The position numbers were made by a program, and so were the translations under genes. The notes under the pieces are model-generated. The model did not search any database. It worked only from the letters and a program-made list of their open reading frames with translations, and was not told where the DNA came from. From positions 1,302,001-1,366,000 of the forward strand of contig JAJGBQ010000002.1 of NCBI GenBank assembly GCA_022457065.1: a stretch of DNA of 64,000 bases. Reading direction: 5' to 3'. Shown here piece by piece: positions 23,501 to 35,545 of this stretch; the stretch's first letter is position 1; every line of letters starts with the position of its first letter. The DNA is from Curvularia sp. ZM96. Its lineage: Eukaryota; Ascomycota; Dothideomycetes; Pleosporales; Pleosporaceae.

Positions 23501-25203
23501 ATGGCTACTCTACGTACAAACATGTCAAACCTAACACAACTTGGATTTTTGAGCACTGCTATCATATTTTCGGTCATCGCTTTGGCTCTGATTGGTTGGA
23601 ATGCCGTAAGTGCACTTCGAGGCAAAATATGCAGATTAATTGATTTGGTTACAGTCATTCATAGGACATCCCGGCCCAAACACTGTCCAAAGTCATTTCA
23701 GTGGCCTCATTTTCTGTATCACCTTGCTTTTCGATGGCCTACAGCTACTGAAACTGGCATTGTGGCATAGGCAGATCAGACCATTCGGGATCCTCGCTCG
23801 ACTCTCCATTGCCATCCTTCGGCTTTATTGGATCGTCATTACGATTTCCGGACTCATTTGTGCGATAGCATATGCCAGAGTCCCGAAGCCAGAAGTAGTT
23901 GGAATTCAGACCATCATTTTCTTGACCGGCCTCGCTGCCCTGTTGAAGCTCGCTCTTACATGGTGGAGCTACCAAAAGGCAAAAAAAGATGATCGGGCAA
24001 GCCAAGCGCTGGAAAAACAACCAGTCACAAAGAGATGTGTGCTAGCTTCTGGGAGATATCTGAACTGTCTGCTAAAATTAGTCCGATTTATGATCTCGGT
24101 GTTATTCATAATTGGAGCTGTGCGGTTGGCGAGTGAGTATCGCTTCAAAAATCCGTAAGTCGTGCGGTGCTGTCAACCACCCTGGAATTTTAATTAAAAA
24201 TTGTCACAGAGGCTCTGTTGTGCACATAAATCTGCTATCCGGTCACAAGGTCTCAATGAACTACTTCTGCATTGTAGTACCATCAGTCAACTCAACGTCT
24301 TTGCCAACAATATGGTTCGAGTCGTCCGCAGCTCACGGTGTAACTGATTTTCTTGGTGTACAGACCATATTAGCAGAAGCTCACGGTCGCAACTCTTGCT
24401 CGTATGATCCTCCTAACTTTGGTTGGTCGTCTCGGTGGCCTGCATCGGAGAAGCTGGACCTCAATACTGTCTTCGACCCGCTTCTTGCAGCTATTGGCCG
24501 CCAGGAAGAGAAGAAAGTACTCGCCGGGTGGGGTGGAGGTGCCGAGAACATCCTCAAACATGCGAAGCAGAACCCGGAAACTGTCGAAGCAGTCGTGTTT
24601 CTGGATGCTTCTCCTGTCGGTATCGAATGGTTGGATCGAAAGCGAGCCATGAATCTGACGATGGAAGAGACCGTAGATTTTGCTAAAACCGACATGAAAG
24701 GACGAATCACTCTGGCGCAAATTATCCTTACCCTGTGTATTCCTTGGTATGTATAACCGTCTTCGCATCAGTTCACAACATGTTGCAGTCGTTGTGCTAA
24801 CCGTATCAGGGGTCTATTACCAGTGTTCGTTCCAGCAAATGACACAGGGTATTTTGATCAAGTTGAATATCCGAGACATCATGCCCAGTCACTGAAGGAG
24901 GATATGTGGGCAATGCAATACTACCAGCTCGTTGATCAGAGCTCGAATCCGTTCGGGACAAAATTGGAAGACCTGCAACTACCGAACAAAATCTCAGTCT
25001 ACGGTATCGCAACATACAACTCCGGGAGTGACGACGCCAGCGACCGATTCTACAGAGATGAGAAGGTTCAGCTAGCGAACTCCGTCTCAGCTGGGAACCT
25101 CACAAAGCCGTTCATTTGGTGCGAGGAAAGCGACTGTTCATTGTCATTTCCAGTTATCAAACCCATGTGGACTGCGAATGCTTTGATCAGTCTTGGGATT
25201 TGA
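23501..25203 (+). CDS. multi-pass membrane-anchored alpha/beta-hydrolase-like protein (4 exons)
   Basis: The exons are 23501-23605, 23655-24154, 24210-24746 and 24810-25203. All junctions keep frame and give 511 residues. The donors are GTAAGT, GTAAGT and GTATGT. The N-terminal third is a membrane module with a hydrophobic helix in exon 1 (AIIFSVIALALIGW) and several more in exon 2 (LIFCITLLFDGLQLL, LYWIVITISGLICAIAY, IIFLTGLAALLKLAL, FMISVLFIIGAV). The C-terminal two thirds look like an alpha/beta hydrolase fold: PTIWFESSAAHG, then RNSCSYDPPNFGWS, then a strand and turn at VLAGWGGGAEN, then VVFLDASPVGIEWLD. At the nucleophile-elbow position the usual Gly-x-Ser-x-Gly is Gly-Trp-Gly-Gly-Gly, so the serine is missing. 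It may be a non-catalytic relative or use another residue. The substrate is unknown. It is divergent from the zinc-cluster gene. Confidence 0.8.
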
Positions 25204-26781
25204 CCTGACTATCCGGTTGATATTCTGGTTTCAGACAACAAACTATACATATGGCTTCAGCCGATTTTTCATTACGTTCCATCAGCAGATACGACTTTGA
25301 AAGGGCAAAACGGAGATACAAACCATTGTCGGAAACAGTAACTCTTCGGAGTCAACAATGAGTATCTATGGTATGGCACGCAACAATGCAATATTCTACG
25401 TGCAAATGCATCGTTTGTAACCGCTTGAACACCAAATGTTTGGCATAGTGCTTATGGTGCATCCGTCAAGGTTCTGTGTCGCGCCTTATTTGTTGCCTGC
25501 CCGATGCTGGGCCTACACTGCTGCCTGCAAGGAACGATTTTTCTTATAGATTGTTGCTTCGAGCATAGACCGAGGTCGCCACACAAGCGACTATAAAACC
25601 CCAAGATTAGGGATGGGAAAATTTGGAGCGAAACAGGCCGATCTCTCCTTATTAAAGTTCGTGGCTTGATGCTTGTTCAATCTAAGCATGGCGGCCTTAT
25701 GCTTGACACCTAACGACGCGAACGAGAGGACATAACTCTTGCTTGATTGGGACACAAGGCCCCGGTAGGAATTAATCAACCGTTGAAGACCTTGCTCAAC
25801 GGGCGGGTGTCGTCAGGGGTAGGACAGAACCCCACAGGATCGACATAAAGGCCAATAAGGACACCATATGATCGAGTGACCATATTTCTCCAGGTTACAT
25901 AGTGTTGAGTAAAATGCGAAAATTGGAATGACTCTGTTCAGCTCATCGCAAAGTCGTCTAGTTTCAATCGGGTTATTCGCCGTCTTTAGTGTCGGGGCTG
26001 GCATTTTAGACTTTCAGAACATGCTGCCAAGTACCGAACTTGACACGGAACGGTTGGTCAATGGTTTGCCAATGTCCTATCCGCATGGAGCACCGACGGG
26101 AATGCCGAAGACCCTTTTCGGCACCCTGGACTGTCGGGTACATTTGCCACTATCTATCGAGACGCGACCACCCAACCCCAGATTTGAGTATTGCAATCAC
26201 AGATGTGTTACAGCTGCAAAGTGTTTTGAGTGTCGGCCCATATTCAGTCGTACCTTCATGACTTGTGTTACGGTACGAGCTTGACATGTGGTCCGAAAAG
26301 ATCAAAAGGCCCGAAGGAAGATATTGCGCAAAAGCACACTACCCGTGTTTGGCAGGTTGGACGCTGGTGGCTGTAATTCCCTCGGGGCTCGACAACGCAT
26401 GTTTCAGACCTTGGGTTGAACGACGCTGGATAGAATGCAATAGGCTGTTGGGTACTGGATTGCGATACTACTAAACAGGGCCAGTGCATGCGGGTATCGT
26501 TGCTTGTTCACCTAGTTAACCGTTGCGATGAGTGCCCTTCGCAATCAAGGGATGCGCCCTGCGTAAAAGTACCAACTTGAGACCTGGGAAGTCCAGCCAA
26601 GCGGTGTATCCCCACCTCGGTTGCCAGCCGAGACGGCTCGCATGAACAGATTCGTATTCCCTGCAAAGAGCACCGCGCCGCAGTATGCACGTTGCCACGA
26701 ATTATTTTACGAGCGTGTCCTTCCTTCTTCGCTTTCAACCACCGATCGTGACTATGAACCCGCGGCGGTAGACCCTAAGAA
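25204..26781. promoter_or_regulatory. ABC transporter upstream region, with one orphan frame
   Basis: This 1.58-kb stretch lies between two co-directional genes. It contains one ATG-started frame on the + strand (25928-26284, 118 residues). That frame begins with a short hydrophobic segment (SIGLFAVFSVGAGIL) and has several cysteines later, but no recognisable family. I do not call it a gene with confidence. Confidence 0.4.
25928..26284 (+). CDS. weak candidate: small Cys-containing orphan frame
   Basis: This is a 118-residue frame from an ATG. A hydrophobic stretch lies at about residues 11-27, preceded by an Arg, loosely like a signal anchor. Later comes a cluster CNHRCVTAAKCFEC. There is no known domain, no clear introns and no neighbour support. 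It could be a small secreted or anchored protein, or chance. Confidence 0.18.
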   Translation: MTLFSSSQSRLVSIGLFAVFSVGAGILDFQNMLPSTELDTERLVNGLPMSYPHGAPTGMPKTLFGTLDCRVHLPLSIETRPPNPRFEYCNHRCVTAAKCFECRPIFSRTFMTCVTVRA

Positions 26782-29700
26782 ATGGAGTCGCTTGACAGGA
26801 TCGAGCCAGAGCCGGCAACGCAGTCAGCATCGGTGCAACCAGCCAGTCGGATAGAGACCGACCGAGAGCCACCGACATCCGCAGCTCCACCCGACGACCG
26901 CGACTCTACCATCGCGCCGCCCATCGATGACCACGGTATTTCTCTGCGCGAAGTTGACCCTGTATCTGTGCGACTCGAGCATCTGACCGTGTCGGTTGAC
27001 GAGTCTCCAAATGCTCTTGCCCGCCTCTTTTCCAAAAAGAAATCGACACCGGACTTCAGTCATGTCAAGACTATCCTGGACGATATTTCGGCAGACATGC
27101 CAGCTGGCAGTCTTACTGCCATTATCGGAGGGAGTGGAAGTGGAAAGACGTCCTTGCTGAATTCCATGAGTGGACGATTGGCTGAAGGAAGCCGACTAGC
27201 TACCTCAGGTCGCACGTTGTTCAACGGTAGCGAAGACCCGTCCCAGATCAGAAGCGCTTATGTCATCCAGCAAGACATCCTCCTTCCGACACTGACGGTT
27301 CGAGAAACACTCATGTATGCTGCCCAATTGCGGCTGCCATCATCAGTTTCTCAGGAAGAGAGGAAGCGGCTTGTGGACGAGGTCATCCTTGAACTAAGCT
27401 TGAAAGAAGCAGCCGACACGAGAATCGGCAACAATGAACACAAGGGCTGCTCGGGAGGAGAGAAGAGAAGGACTAGCATTGGAGTCCAACTCTTATCGAA
27501 CCCTTCGCTACTTTGGCTAGACGAGCCGACTACTGGATTGGATTCGACCAGCGCTTTCCAGGTGGTCAAGACTCTGCAGACACTGGCAAGAAAAGGGAGG
27601 ACCATCATCGTTACTATCCACCAGCCACGCTCCGAGATATGGGACTTGTTCGACAATGTCATCCTTCTGTCTAGAGGAAAACCCGCATATGCTGGCAATG
27701 CTAAGGAATGCCTACCGTACTTCGCCAAACTGGGACACGAAATGCCACCATTCACCAATCCGGCCGAGTATCTGATTGACGTTGTCAGTATTGACAACCG
27801 CAGTGCAGAAGCGGAACAGGCAGCCCAGGAACGTGTCGGTCGCGTGATAGAGGCGTGGAGAGTGCATTGCAATAGCACTTTGAATGAAAAAGAAGGAGCT
27901 GGCAGCCTGAGTGCGACTGTCACAAAATCTTCTAAAAGAGAAAAGCGAGACAATCGTACTTCATTCATCCAACAGACTCGTGTCCTTACCGCAAGAACGT
28001 GGACTGTAACAATTCGGGACCCAATGGGTAAGTAGCCTCTGTACGTATTAGAGTACCTACGGAAACTGACTTTGGAAATCAGGCATGTTTGGAAGTCTTG
28101 TTGAGGCCATCGGCATGGCCGTAATTACAGGCTGGATATTCCTACAGCTCGATGGATCTTTATCGGGTATACGATCTCGCCAAGGAGCACTATACAATGC
28201 AGCTGCGCTCCAAGGATATCTCATCCTACTGTACGAGACATACCGACTTACCACCGATATCCAACTCTTCGATGAAGAAGCACGGCAAGGCGTCGTCAGC
28301 ATACCTGCCTTCCTCATCTCCAGAAGGCTGGCCAGGATTTTTATCGAGGACGTCCCAGTACCCCTTCTCTTCTCCCTAATTTACTACTTCTTCTGCGGCT
28401 TCCGTACGGACGGAGGTCAGTTTCTCACCTTCTTTGGCATAATATTGCTTCACCAGTACATCGCAGTCTGTTTCGCCATGACTTGCGTTGCTGTCTCGAG
28501 ACACTTTGCTGGCGCAAGTTTGGTTGCCAACCTAGCATACACTCTGCAGTCTATGGCTTGCGGTTATTTCATCCAGGCAAACACCATCCCAATTTACGTG
28601 CGTTGGACTAAGTGGATTGCTTATGTCTTCTACGCTTTCGGGGCTTTGTGCGCCAATGAGTTTAGCGGCCACTTCTACGACTGTCCACTCGAGGGCGGAC
28701 GATCAAACCCTGCCTGTAAAGAATACGACGGCGACTTTATCATGGCGTCACTTGGACTTCCAAACAACTGGGTATGGAGGCCGATACTCGTGCTTCTTGG
28801 TTTCGCAATCGCCTTCTACGTTGGCGCTGGTGTGTTGCTCAAGTTCTGGAACGCCGAGATCGCCATGGCACGCGCAAGACCGACCAACACGGATGCTTCT
28901 GCAGGCAAAGAGAAGATGAGTGCGCGAGCGCCAGAAAACGTGAGGACCATCGACATTCGGTTGGACGGCTATGGAATGGATGTTGAGAAACGCTCGTTGC
29001 GGAAACGTACGACAAAGACCATCTTGAACCCGATCACAGCAGACTTCCGACCCGGATCTCTCAACGTAATCATGGGACCATCAGGCTCCGGAAAGACGTC
29101 TTTGCTGAACAGCATGGCCATGCGACTTAAGGACGATACATCAACGCGATACAAGCAGTACGGATCAATGACCTACAACGGGTTAATACCCGCTCGGGAA
29201 GTTGTCCACTCAATTTGTTCTTTTGTCACCCAGGACGACGACGCACTTTTGGCCTCGCTCACTGTACGTGAGACTCTGCGTTACGCAGCTGGGTTACGTT
29301 TGCCAAAATGGATGTCTAAAGAGCAGAAGATCCAAAAGGCAGAAGAAATCCTCCTCAAAATGGGTCTTAAGGACTGCGCAGACAACCTTATCGGTAATGA
29401 TCTTGTCAAGGGCATCAGTGGCGGTGAGAAGCGTCGAGTCACGATTGCTGTGCAGATCCTCACTGAACCACGCGTGCTTTTGCTTGACGAGCCTCTGTCC
29501 GGGCTTGATGCTTTTACGGCTCTTTCAATCATTGATGTGCTCCGTGGTCTAGCACAAGAAGGCCGCACGCTCATCGTGACGATTCACCAGCCACGAAGTG
29601 ACTTATTCGGCCATTTTGGCAATGTTCTTCTGTTGGCCCGCGGCGGACACCCAATCTATGCAGGCCATTCCACTGACATGTTGCCTCACTTTGCAGGCCT

Positions 29701-30856
29701 AGGCTATGAATGCCCAGAACACGTCAACCCCGCTGACTTTGCCCTCGACTTGATTACAGTCGACCTCCAGCATGAAGCGCGCGAGGCGGCCAGTAGGAAG
29801 AAGGTGCGGAAGCTCATTCAATCATGGAACGCCGATGCCTTCCCCATTGCTCGTACCGGCTCGATTACCACCCCGGCGGAATTGGGAAGTATGGCACGGG
29901 AGCGGTCGTCGTTCCTTTCCGCGTACTCGATCCTGATTCGACGGGCGACGAAGAACATGTTTAGGCAACCAGACATTATCATTGCACGAATCATGCAAGT
30001 TGTAGGTCTGGGTCTCGTTCTCGCACTCTATTTCGCGCCACTCAAAACCGACTATTTCTCTGTGCAGAACAGACTCGGATTCTTAGTGGAAATCGCGCCA
30101 CTCTATTTCGTCGGCAGTAAGTGTTTCCTCTGACAAAGGCTGATATCGTGCTAACGTCGCGCAGTGCTGAACAATATTGCCGTCTATCCAACTGAGAGGG
30201 ATGTGTTCTACCGGGACTTCGACGATCGTGTCTACGGCGTAGAGGCATTCTTCCTCACATACATCTCCATCACGACTCCCTTTGAAATCCTCAGCTGCCT
30301 TGTCTTCTCAGTTCTTGCCGTCTTCGCCGTTGGCCTAGAACGTGACGCGCAAACATACTTCATCATAACTTTCAACGCCTTCTGCATCACCAGCTGCGGT
30401 GAGAGTTTAGGTATCGCTTTCAACACTCTCTTCACCCACACGGGCTTCTCGGTCAACTGCATGTCCGTCTTCCTCAGTGTTGCCCAGGTCATGGGAGGTG
30501 TTCTTTCACTCGATGTTCCCGATTTCCTGCAAGCCTGGAACCACCTCTCACCCGTAAAGTGGGCTGTCGGAAACATGGCACCATTCACACTGCGTGGATT
30601 GAAGTTTACCTGCGAAGATTGGCAGAGGGTCAACGGGCAATGTCCCATTCAGACCGGAGAACAGGTGCTTGACTTATACAGGCTTAACAAAAACCCCAAG
30701 ATGAACCTCATGGCGCTGGGTATATGTGCCATCGTCTACCGCTTCCTCGCATACGTTGTGCTGAAGATGGTTAAGGAGAGGTGGATCGGCAGACTGTGGA
30801 GAAAGATGGGTGGTGGTAAGAAGAAATATACTGCGCAGATATCGCATGATGAGTGA
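26782..30856 (+). CDS. full-length ABCG transporter, YOL075C-like (NBD-TMD repeated)
   Basis: This is a full-size ABC transporter of the ABCG/White family. The exons are 26782-28027, 28083-30116 and 30165-30856 (donors GTAAGT and GTAAGT), giving 1,323 residues. The order is NBD1, TMD1, NBD2, TMD2. NBD1 has Walker A GGSGSGKTS (residues 116-124), signature CSGGEKRR (223-230) and Walker B LLWLDEPTTGLDS. NBD2 has Walker A GPSGSGKTS (747-755), signature ISGGEKRR (about 860-867) and LLLDEPLSGLDA. Both sites are canonical, unlike PDR-type transporters, where NBD1 and NBD2 are asymmetric. The layout and length match the yeast YOL075C group. TMD1 contains the ABCG Asn-Pro-Ala-Glu/Asp linker (NPAEYLIDVV) before the helices, and NBD2 has its counterpart NPADFALDLI. 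The substrate is unknown. A role in lipid or xenobiotic export is only inferred from the family. It is convergent with the proline-rich gene, 265 bp away. Confidence 0.93.
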
Positions 30857-31121
30857 CATGGGCATGCCGCGAATGTATGAAGATATGTGTAATTGGTAAT
30901 AATATCATGGAAATTTAATCATCTTGAACATATATGCCTTATGTATGCTCCTCGTGATACTGGAAAAGATACTTGAAACCAAGGTGTTCAGAATGAATCG
31001 CAATAATCACAACTCCACATCCAAACAGCCACTGCAAAACAAAGCCAACATCGGCACCCATACACATCAGCTACCCAAGAAAGATAAGACCTATCCATCA
31101 ACACCTATCATCTAATCATTC

Positions 31122-32132
31122 CTACACCCTATGTCCCCATAGATGCAACGAATTTCCACCAACCCTATTCCTCGTATTATCCCACCCAGCATCCTTCATC
31201 GTCAGTACCTTTGACACCGCATCGTTGTACCTAAACGTCTGACCCTTCTCCCAAAGCCCATTGCCCAACTCAATACACTCTGTAATCGCCGTATTCTGAA
31301 GCTGGTCCTCTGGCAAGCCGTCATGACAAATCTCAATCAACCGATTCAAAGCGGTGCTACTGGGGGCAGCCAGCTGCTCGATACCCAGCGTCGCACCTGG
31401 CGAGAGCCACGGACAAACGTTACCCGTGATGCGCATGAAGATGGTATGCTCTGCAGATTCAACCAGCATCACGCCGGCAGGGATGCCGCCTGGGATGGTG
31501 GAATGATCTGTTTGCGCTGGCTGCGCGTTGTGTCCGAGGTTTCCGTCGTGGAAAAGGGGCGCAGGTCGGTGGTGCTGCGACGCCATACCACCCATCATAG
31601 GCATCATCGCCGGGACCACGCCCGCAGCAGGCACGTTGCCAAAAGCGAGGCCAGCGCCTGCGGTCCAGAGAGGCGTGGCAGGTGCAAAAGGTGGGAGTAC
31701 GCCTGGCATGGCGCCAGGCGGCGGTGGCGGAATTGGTACTCCGTTGGCGTTCAAACCAAAACCTATGCCGTACTGAGCGTTGGGAAGGAAGTTGCCAGCG
31801 CGAATGGGCGCAAGGGGTCCGCTACCGGCAGGCACGAAGCCGCCGCCCATGAGAAGCGGGTCCGTGATGCCGAGGGGAGGGAAGACGGGTGGAAACGCAC
31901 CTATGCCAATGCCGAAGGGAGGAGCAATTCCAATGGGAGGCCCGTAAATGGCGTTGTGCTGCTGTTCTTGGACGAGTACTTGGGCTGGGCCTGCTGCGGC
32001 TGCAGGGGCTGCAGGGGCTGCAGGAGCAGGAACAGGAGTGTTGAATGGAGGTGGTGGAGGCTCACGGTTTATGTTAGGATTGTTGCCGACGTCGACGGGC
32101 CAGGAGTGACCGAGGGGAGGGCCGGCGGACAT
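31122..32132 (-). CDS. proline/glycine-rich protein with conserved-looking C-terminal region, unknown function
   Basis: The frame encodes 336 residues from the ATG at 32132 (context GTCAATG). An upstream TTG-initiated extension is not needed. Residues 1 to about 220 are low complexity: PPPPPF, an Ala/Pro run (APAAPAAPAAAAG) encoded by 9-bp repeats near 31990-32035, and many Gly-Ile/Gly-Phe and Pro stretches. The last 110 residues look globular (HTIFMRITGNVCPWLSPG, ATLGIEQLAAPSSTALNRL, IEICHDGLPEDQLQN, then WEKGQTFRYNDAVSKVL). There is no signal peptide or membrane helix. I do not recognise the family. The long frame on the other strand is a shadow of its GC-rich codons. Confidence 0.7.
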   Translation of the reverse strand: MSAGPPLGHSWPVDVGNNPNINREPPPPPFNTPVPAPAAPAAPAAAAGPAQVLVQEQQHNAIYGPPIGIAPPFGIGIGAFPPVFPPLGITDPLLMGGGFVPAGSGPLAPIRAGNFLPNAQYGIGFGLNANGVPIPPPPPGAMPGVLPPFAPATPLWTAGAGLAFGNVPAAGVVPAMMPMMGGMASQHHRPAPLFHDGNLGHNAQPAQTDHSTIPGGIPAGVMLVESAEHTIFMRITGNVCPWLSPGATLGIEQLAAPSSTALNRLIEICHDGLPEDQLQNTAITECIELGNGLWEKGQTFRYNDAVSKVLTMKDAGWDNTRNRVGGNSLHLWGHRV

Positions 32133-32920
32133 TGACGATGGGATAAGATGGGTTTCAGGCAAGGGGCTGATGGTAGAGATGGGCGTTCAGCGAAGTGGAA
32201 GGAATAGCATGTACTATGACTGAAAACCCAGTATCTTTGTTATGCGCCACTGTGCCTGAAGGAACGATAGAGAGATCGAGGCAAGTGCGAAAACGTACAT
32301 GGTGCTGGGCATTTATATACAGGTCAGCGTTGAGAATGCGTTAGGTGTGGATGCGATATGTGAAGATGGAGGTGATGGCTTTGCGAACAGCCCGACGTTC
32401 ACATAGCATGGCTGTGATTGACAGAAACTCTTCAAGTGACGTGCCAGTGTGATGGGGGAAGACGGATGTTTGCATGTCGACGTGCCAAAAAGGGGCCCTC
32501 ATCAAGCAAACGGTCGCGACATGCTGACTACCTTTGAATATACTCCAGCGTTCTTGGTGAATGAGTGCGTGTCAAGAGCATCATCCGCACAGCTTAACAA
32601 ACCTCTCCTCTAGCTTTAGGGGTCGCCTGTGAAATTGTGTGAAGGGAACAGTTGGGGCGGACACAGTTGAGCGACATATGGAAACCAAACATGAAAACAC
32701 GAGTGTTTGATATTTACACATTCAAAGTGAGCCGTCGTATGCTTTGACCAAGGAGCCAAAGGAATACAATCGTGCAGTTGAAGGGCATAGGCGCTATGCA
32801 ATAGGGATATATACATTGAAGTAAAACAGAACTCTTGGTTCGAAAGAGGACCAGCCGAAAAAAGGTACTCAGACCATCTCAGTGCTCGCTCAACGACGCA
32901 GCACGTATAATCCAACATAC
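32133..32920. promoter_or_regulatory. upstream region of the proline-rich gene / 3' flank of the LPMO gene
   Basis: This 788-bp gap separates two co-directional minus-strand genes. It contains the LPMO 3' UTR and the promoter of the proline-rich gene. I see no further gene. Confidence 0.45.
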
Positions 32921-33691
32921 TTAGTATGTTGCGACCTTGGGGCCAGGAACAACGTAGCTCTTGAAGTTGCTGTAGATGTTGGCAGTGTAGCCAGAGTCGG
33001 TGGACTTGACGTGGCCAGGGATCTTGGTGGTGGGAGAAGGTCTGCCGCTGCCGCCACCGGTAACCTTGAGCTGAGCGCAGGAGATGTAGAACTGAGGTGG
33101 GCTGCCGGGGTTGTGGATACCGAGCTGCTCGATGCGGAGGAGGTACTCTCCAGCAGCGATCTGGGATGGGATGTTGACCGAGTAGGTGGCTGCGGCGATA
33201 TTAGTGAGGGCCTAAGGAAATTTCACAAAATTCTTGACTTACTCGACATGTCCCACTTGGCCTGGCCGCTGGAGAAGTCGGGGCCAATCTCCTTGATCTT
33301 GAACCAATCACTGGAACCATCGGCGGAAGCAGCAGAGTCGACCTTGGTCATGTAGAATGCCACAGGTCCCTGGTGGTAGACGGCCTGGTCGGCAGTGAAG
33401 GAGACAGTCGAGCCAGCAGCGACTGAGACAGTGGTGGTTCCACTGCCGCTGTTTCCGTTGACGTTGCAGCGGAGGTTCTTGTCGGCCAGGTCGGTGACAG
33501 GGCTGTTGTTGGGCACAGGCCTGATGTTTTGGAAGACAGCTCCCTTGACACCGTTGGCAGTGAGGGCCTGGAAGATGTCTGTCTGTCTGTTAGTATATTC
33601 CTCTTCCTATACGGCGATGTATCATACAGTGAGCCTGAGCAACCTCAGCGACAGCCGCCAGGGCTACAGTGGCAACAGCGAAGCACTTCAT
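32921..33691 (-). CDS. AA9 (formerly GH61) lytic polysaccharide monooxygenase
   Basis: This is a secreted copper enzyme that oxidatively cleaves cellulose or related glucans. The exons on the minus strand are 33691-33628, 33578-33243 and 33189-32921, giving 222 residues. The signal peptide (MKCFAVATVALAAVAEVAQA) is followed directly by His21, which after cleavage becomes the N-terminal His of the copper histidine brace. The second brace His is His90 in VYHQGPVAFYM, and the axial Tyr is Tyr168 in PQFYISCAQL. Cysteines in NLRCNVNG and ISCAQL probably form the family disulfide. The first intron starts GTATGA and ends ACAGACAG after an ACTAAC branch site; the second is GTAAGT...GCCGCAG. There is no cellulose-binding module, so it is a single-domain AA9. 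Whether it prefers C1 or C4 oxidation cannot be told from this reading. Confidence 0.95.
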
Positions 33692-35545
33692 GATTGTTGT
33701 TGGAAGGTAAAGGATTGGTAGAGTAGGTAAGGAATGTAATGAAGGCTTTGATGATCTTGGATGGTGAATGCAAGGCGAACTCTTCCTCAGGTTATATACA
33801 CTCCTTGGTGCCTCAAAGGGCTTTTCATCCCATATTGCGCTGTTCCATGCATGTCCAAGCAGATTTGACACTCGATATTGATTGGATCGGTTGTGAAACT
33901 TGAAATGAAAACACGTCACAGGACAGGTACACTCCGGTTCTCCATACTGGTAGCGAGGCCGGGACGTGAGGCAGGCTGTGGAGACTCACTACCGGCAGCG
34001 GTTGGCCGAGATCCGTTCTAGAGACGCCCTGGCGGCACCCCTTCAGGAACAGTGTATGGCCTCATGGCTAGTCATTATTGAATGTATAGTATTAAGTAAT
34101 CTATGTAAACAGTTCCAGGACATGCACGCGTCAGTAGGAATAGTCGGACAAATAGGAACGGCCAAATCGGTAAACAGTTGTGGGTCTGCGCAGGTCACGA
34201 AACCAGATTGGCGCCCATGTGGAACAGAATAATTCTCGATGTTGAAGATAGATTAATATGTGGGTTAATATGTTTAAATTGGCATGGATCCAGCTAGAGC
34301 GGAGCGCGCGAACCGGTCGAAGGAAAAAGGAAGCAACACCGGCTTCCAAGTCGCCCAGCCTTGTGCTTTGAACATGTACTCCGTACTCGTTACGGCAAAT
34401 TGTGTGGTCTCTGGGCGGGTGTTTGGGAATGAATCCTGTGCACGGATAGCGAGTCAGTGACAGCTTGTTGTGGCTGAAGTTCTGGTCATAAACGCTCTCC
34501 AGGTGGTGCCAAGGAGGTTTTCCGAGAGCATCGCTCTTAGCTGCGATATTGTGATCGAAGTTCACGTCGTTCTTGCTGTCTATATAAATATTGCGAACAT
34601 GGTGAAGCTATGTTGATGGTGTTGGTTGCTTTGCCGATCGACCTGGTTCCAGTTTTCTTGTTTCAGAGCGTTGGATGTGGATATTTCAGGAAGTAAAACG
34701 AAAATCAAGACCTGCAACTTTTGGACGCCTGCCGCACGCGACCGAGGAACGCATGGGTCTTCCAGGCTCACAACACGTTCAAAAGAAACGCTTTGAATGT
34801 TCGTGTCCCGAGACCGCATAACTAAAGACATGATCTGGGTACCTGTCTAGAGAGCCGGAGCCGTAACGTCGGAATTGTCAAAAAGAGAGTAGGTGGGATG
34901 TTGCATTCATCTCTTCCGCGCGACGCATCATCGCTAGAAACCCTACTGCACACAGCAGTCTGTCGTCTTGCGTAGAGGCCGAAGGTTGGAGAGAACGGGT
35001 AGACGGTTGACAGGGGGTTTAGACCAAAGCTCGTTTTGTGTCCGCCCAAGTCTCGAAGAGTAGTTTTTTAAGGACCTGAAGTGAGCGGGAGTTCTACAGC
35101 ATGGGATGCTGCTAAAGGGATTTCTCTTACGAAGACTGCATACTCCTTCGTGGTAGTGCTCACGCTGCAAATTCGTAGCTTTGCATGTCTGCAACGCTCC
35201 TCGGAAGGCCAATAGGATCTTATTGCCGTCTTTCGGGCGTAAAATAAACCAGCCAACCAACGTTCGAAGACTGCAAGCTAGAGCGGGGTTGACGGTACAC
35301 GTGATTCGTCTGCGCACTTTGCCTCAACAGTATAGACGTCTACTACCAATCTGGCAAGTCCTCGCGGTCGTCTGCACACTACAGGTAGACGACCCACTTC
35401 CTTATCACTTTGCTATGCTGTGCTAGGTAAGAAGCATTTGAGGCCTACGGTTGCACAAGTTCAGTTATAAATGCTGTCCTTCAGCAATCCGCTCTGAAAC
35501 TTTGAAATCCGACACCGCATTTGTGTAGTTGCGTATTCCAACAAG
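33692..35545. promoter_or_regulatory. divergent intergenic region, LPMO / amine oxidase
   Basis: This region of about 1.85 kb lies between the divergent LPMO and amine oxidase starts. Short frames on both strands (for example minus 34131-34565 and 34943-35317) have no recognisable domain or splice support. AA9 genes are usually induced by cellulose and repressed by glucose, so activator and CreA-type sites may be here, but I did not confirm any. Confidence 0.4.

Noticed and set aside
31323..32135. 270-codon + strand frame
   Set aside because: It is antisense to the proline-rich gene; its Arg/Gly/Trp-heavy composition reflects the complement of Pro/Ala/Gly codons.
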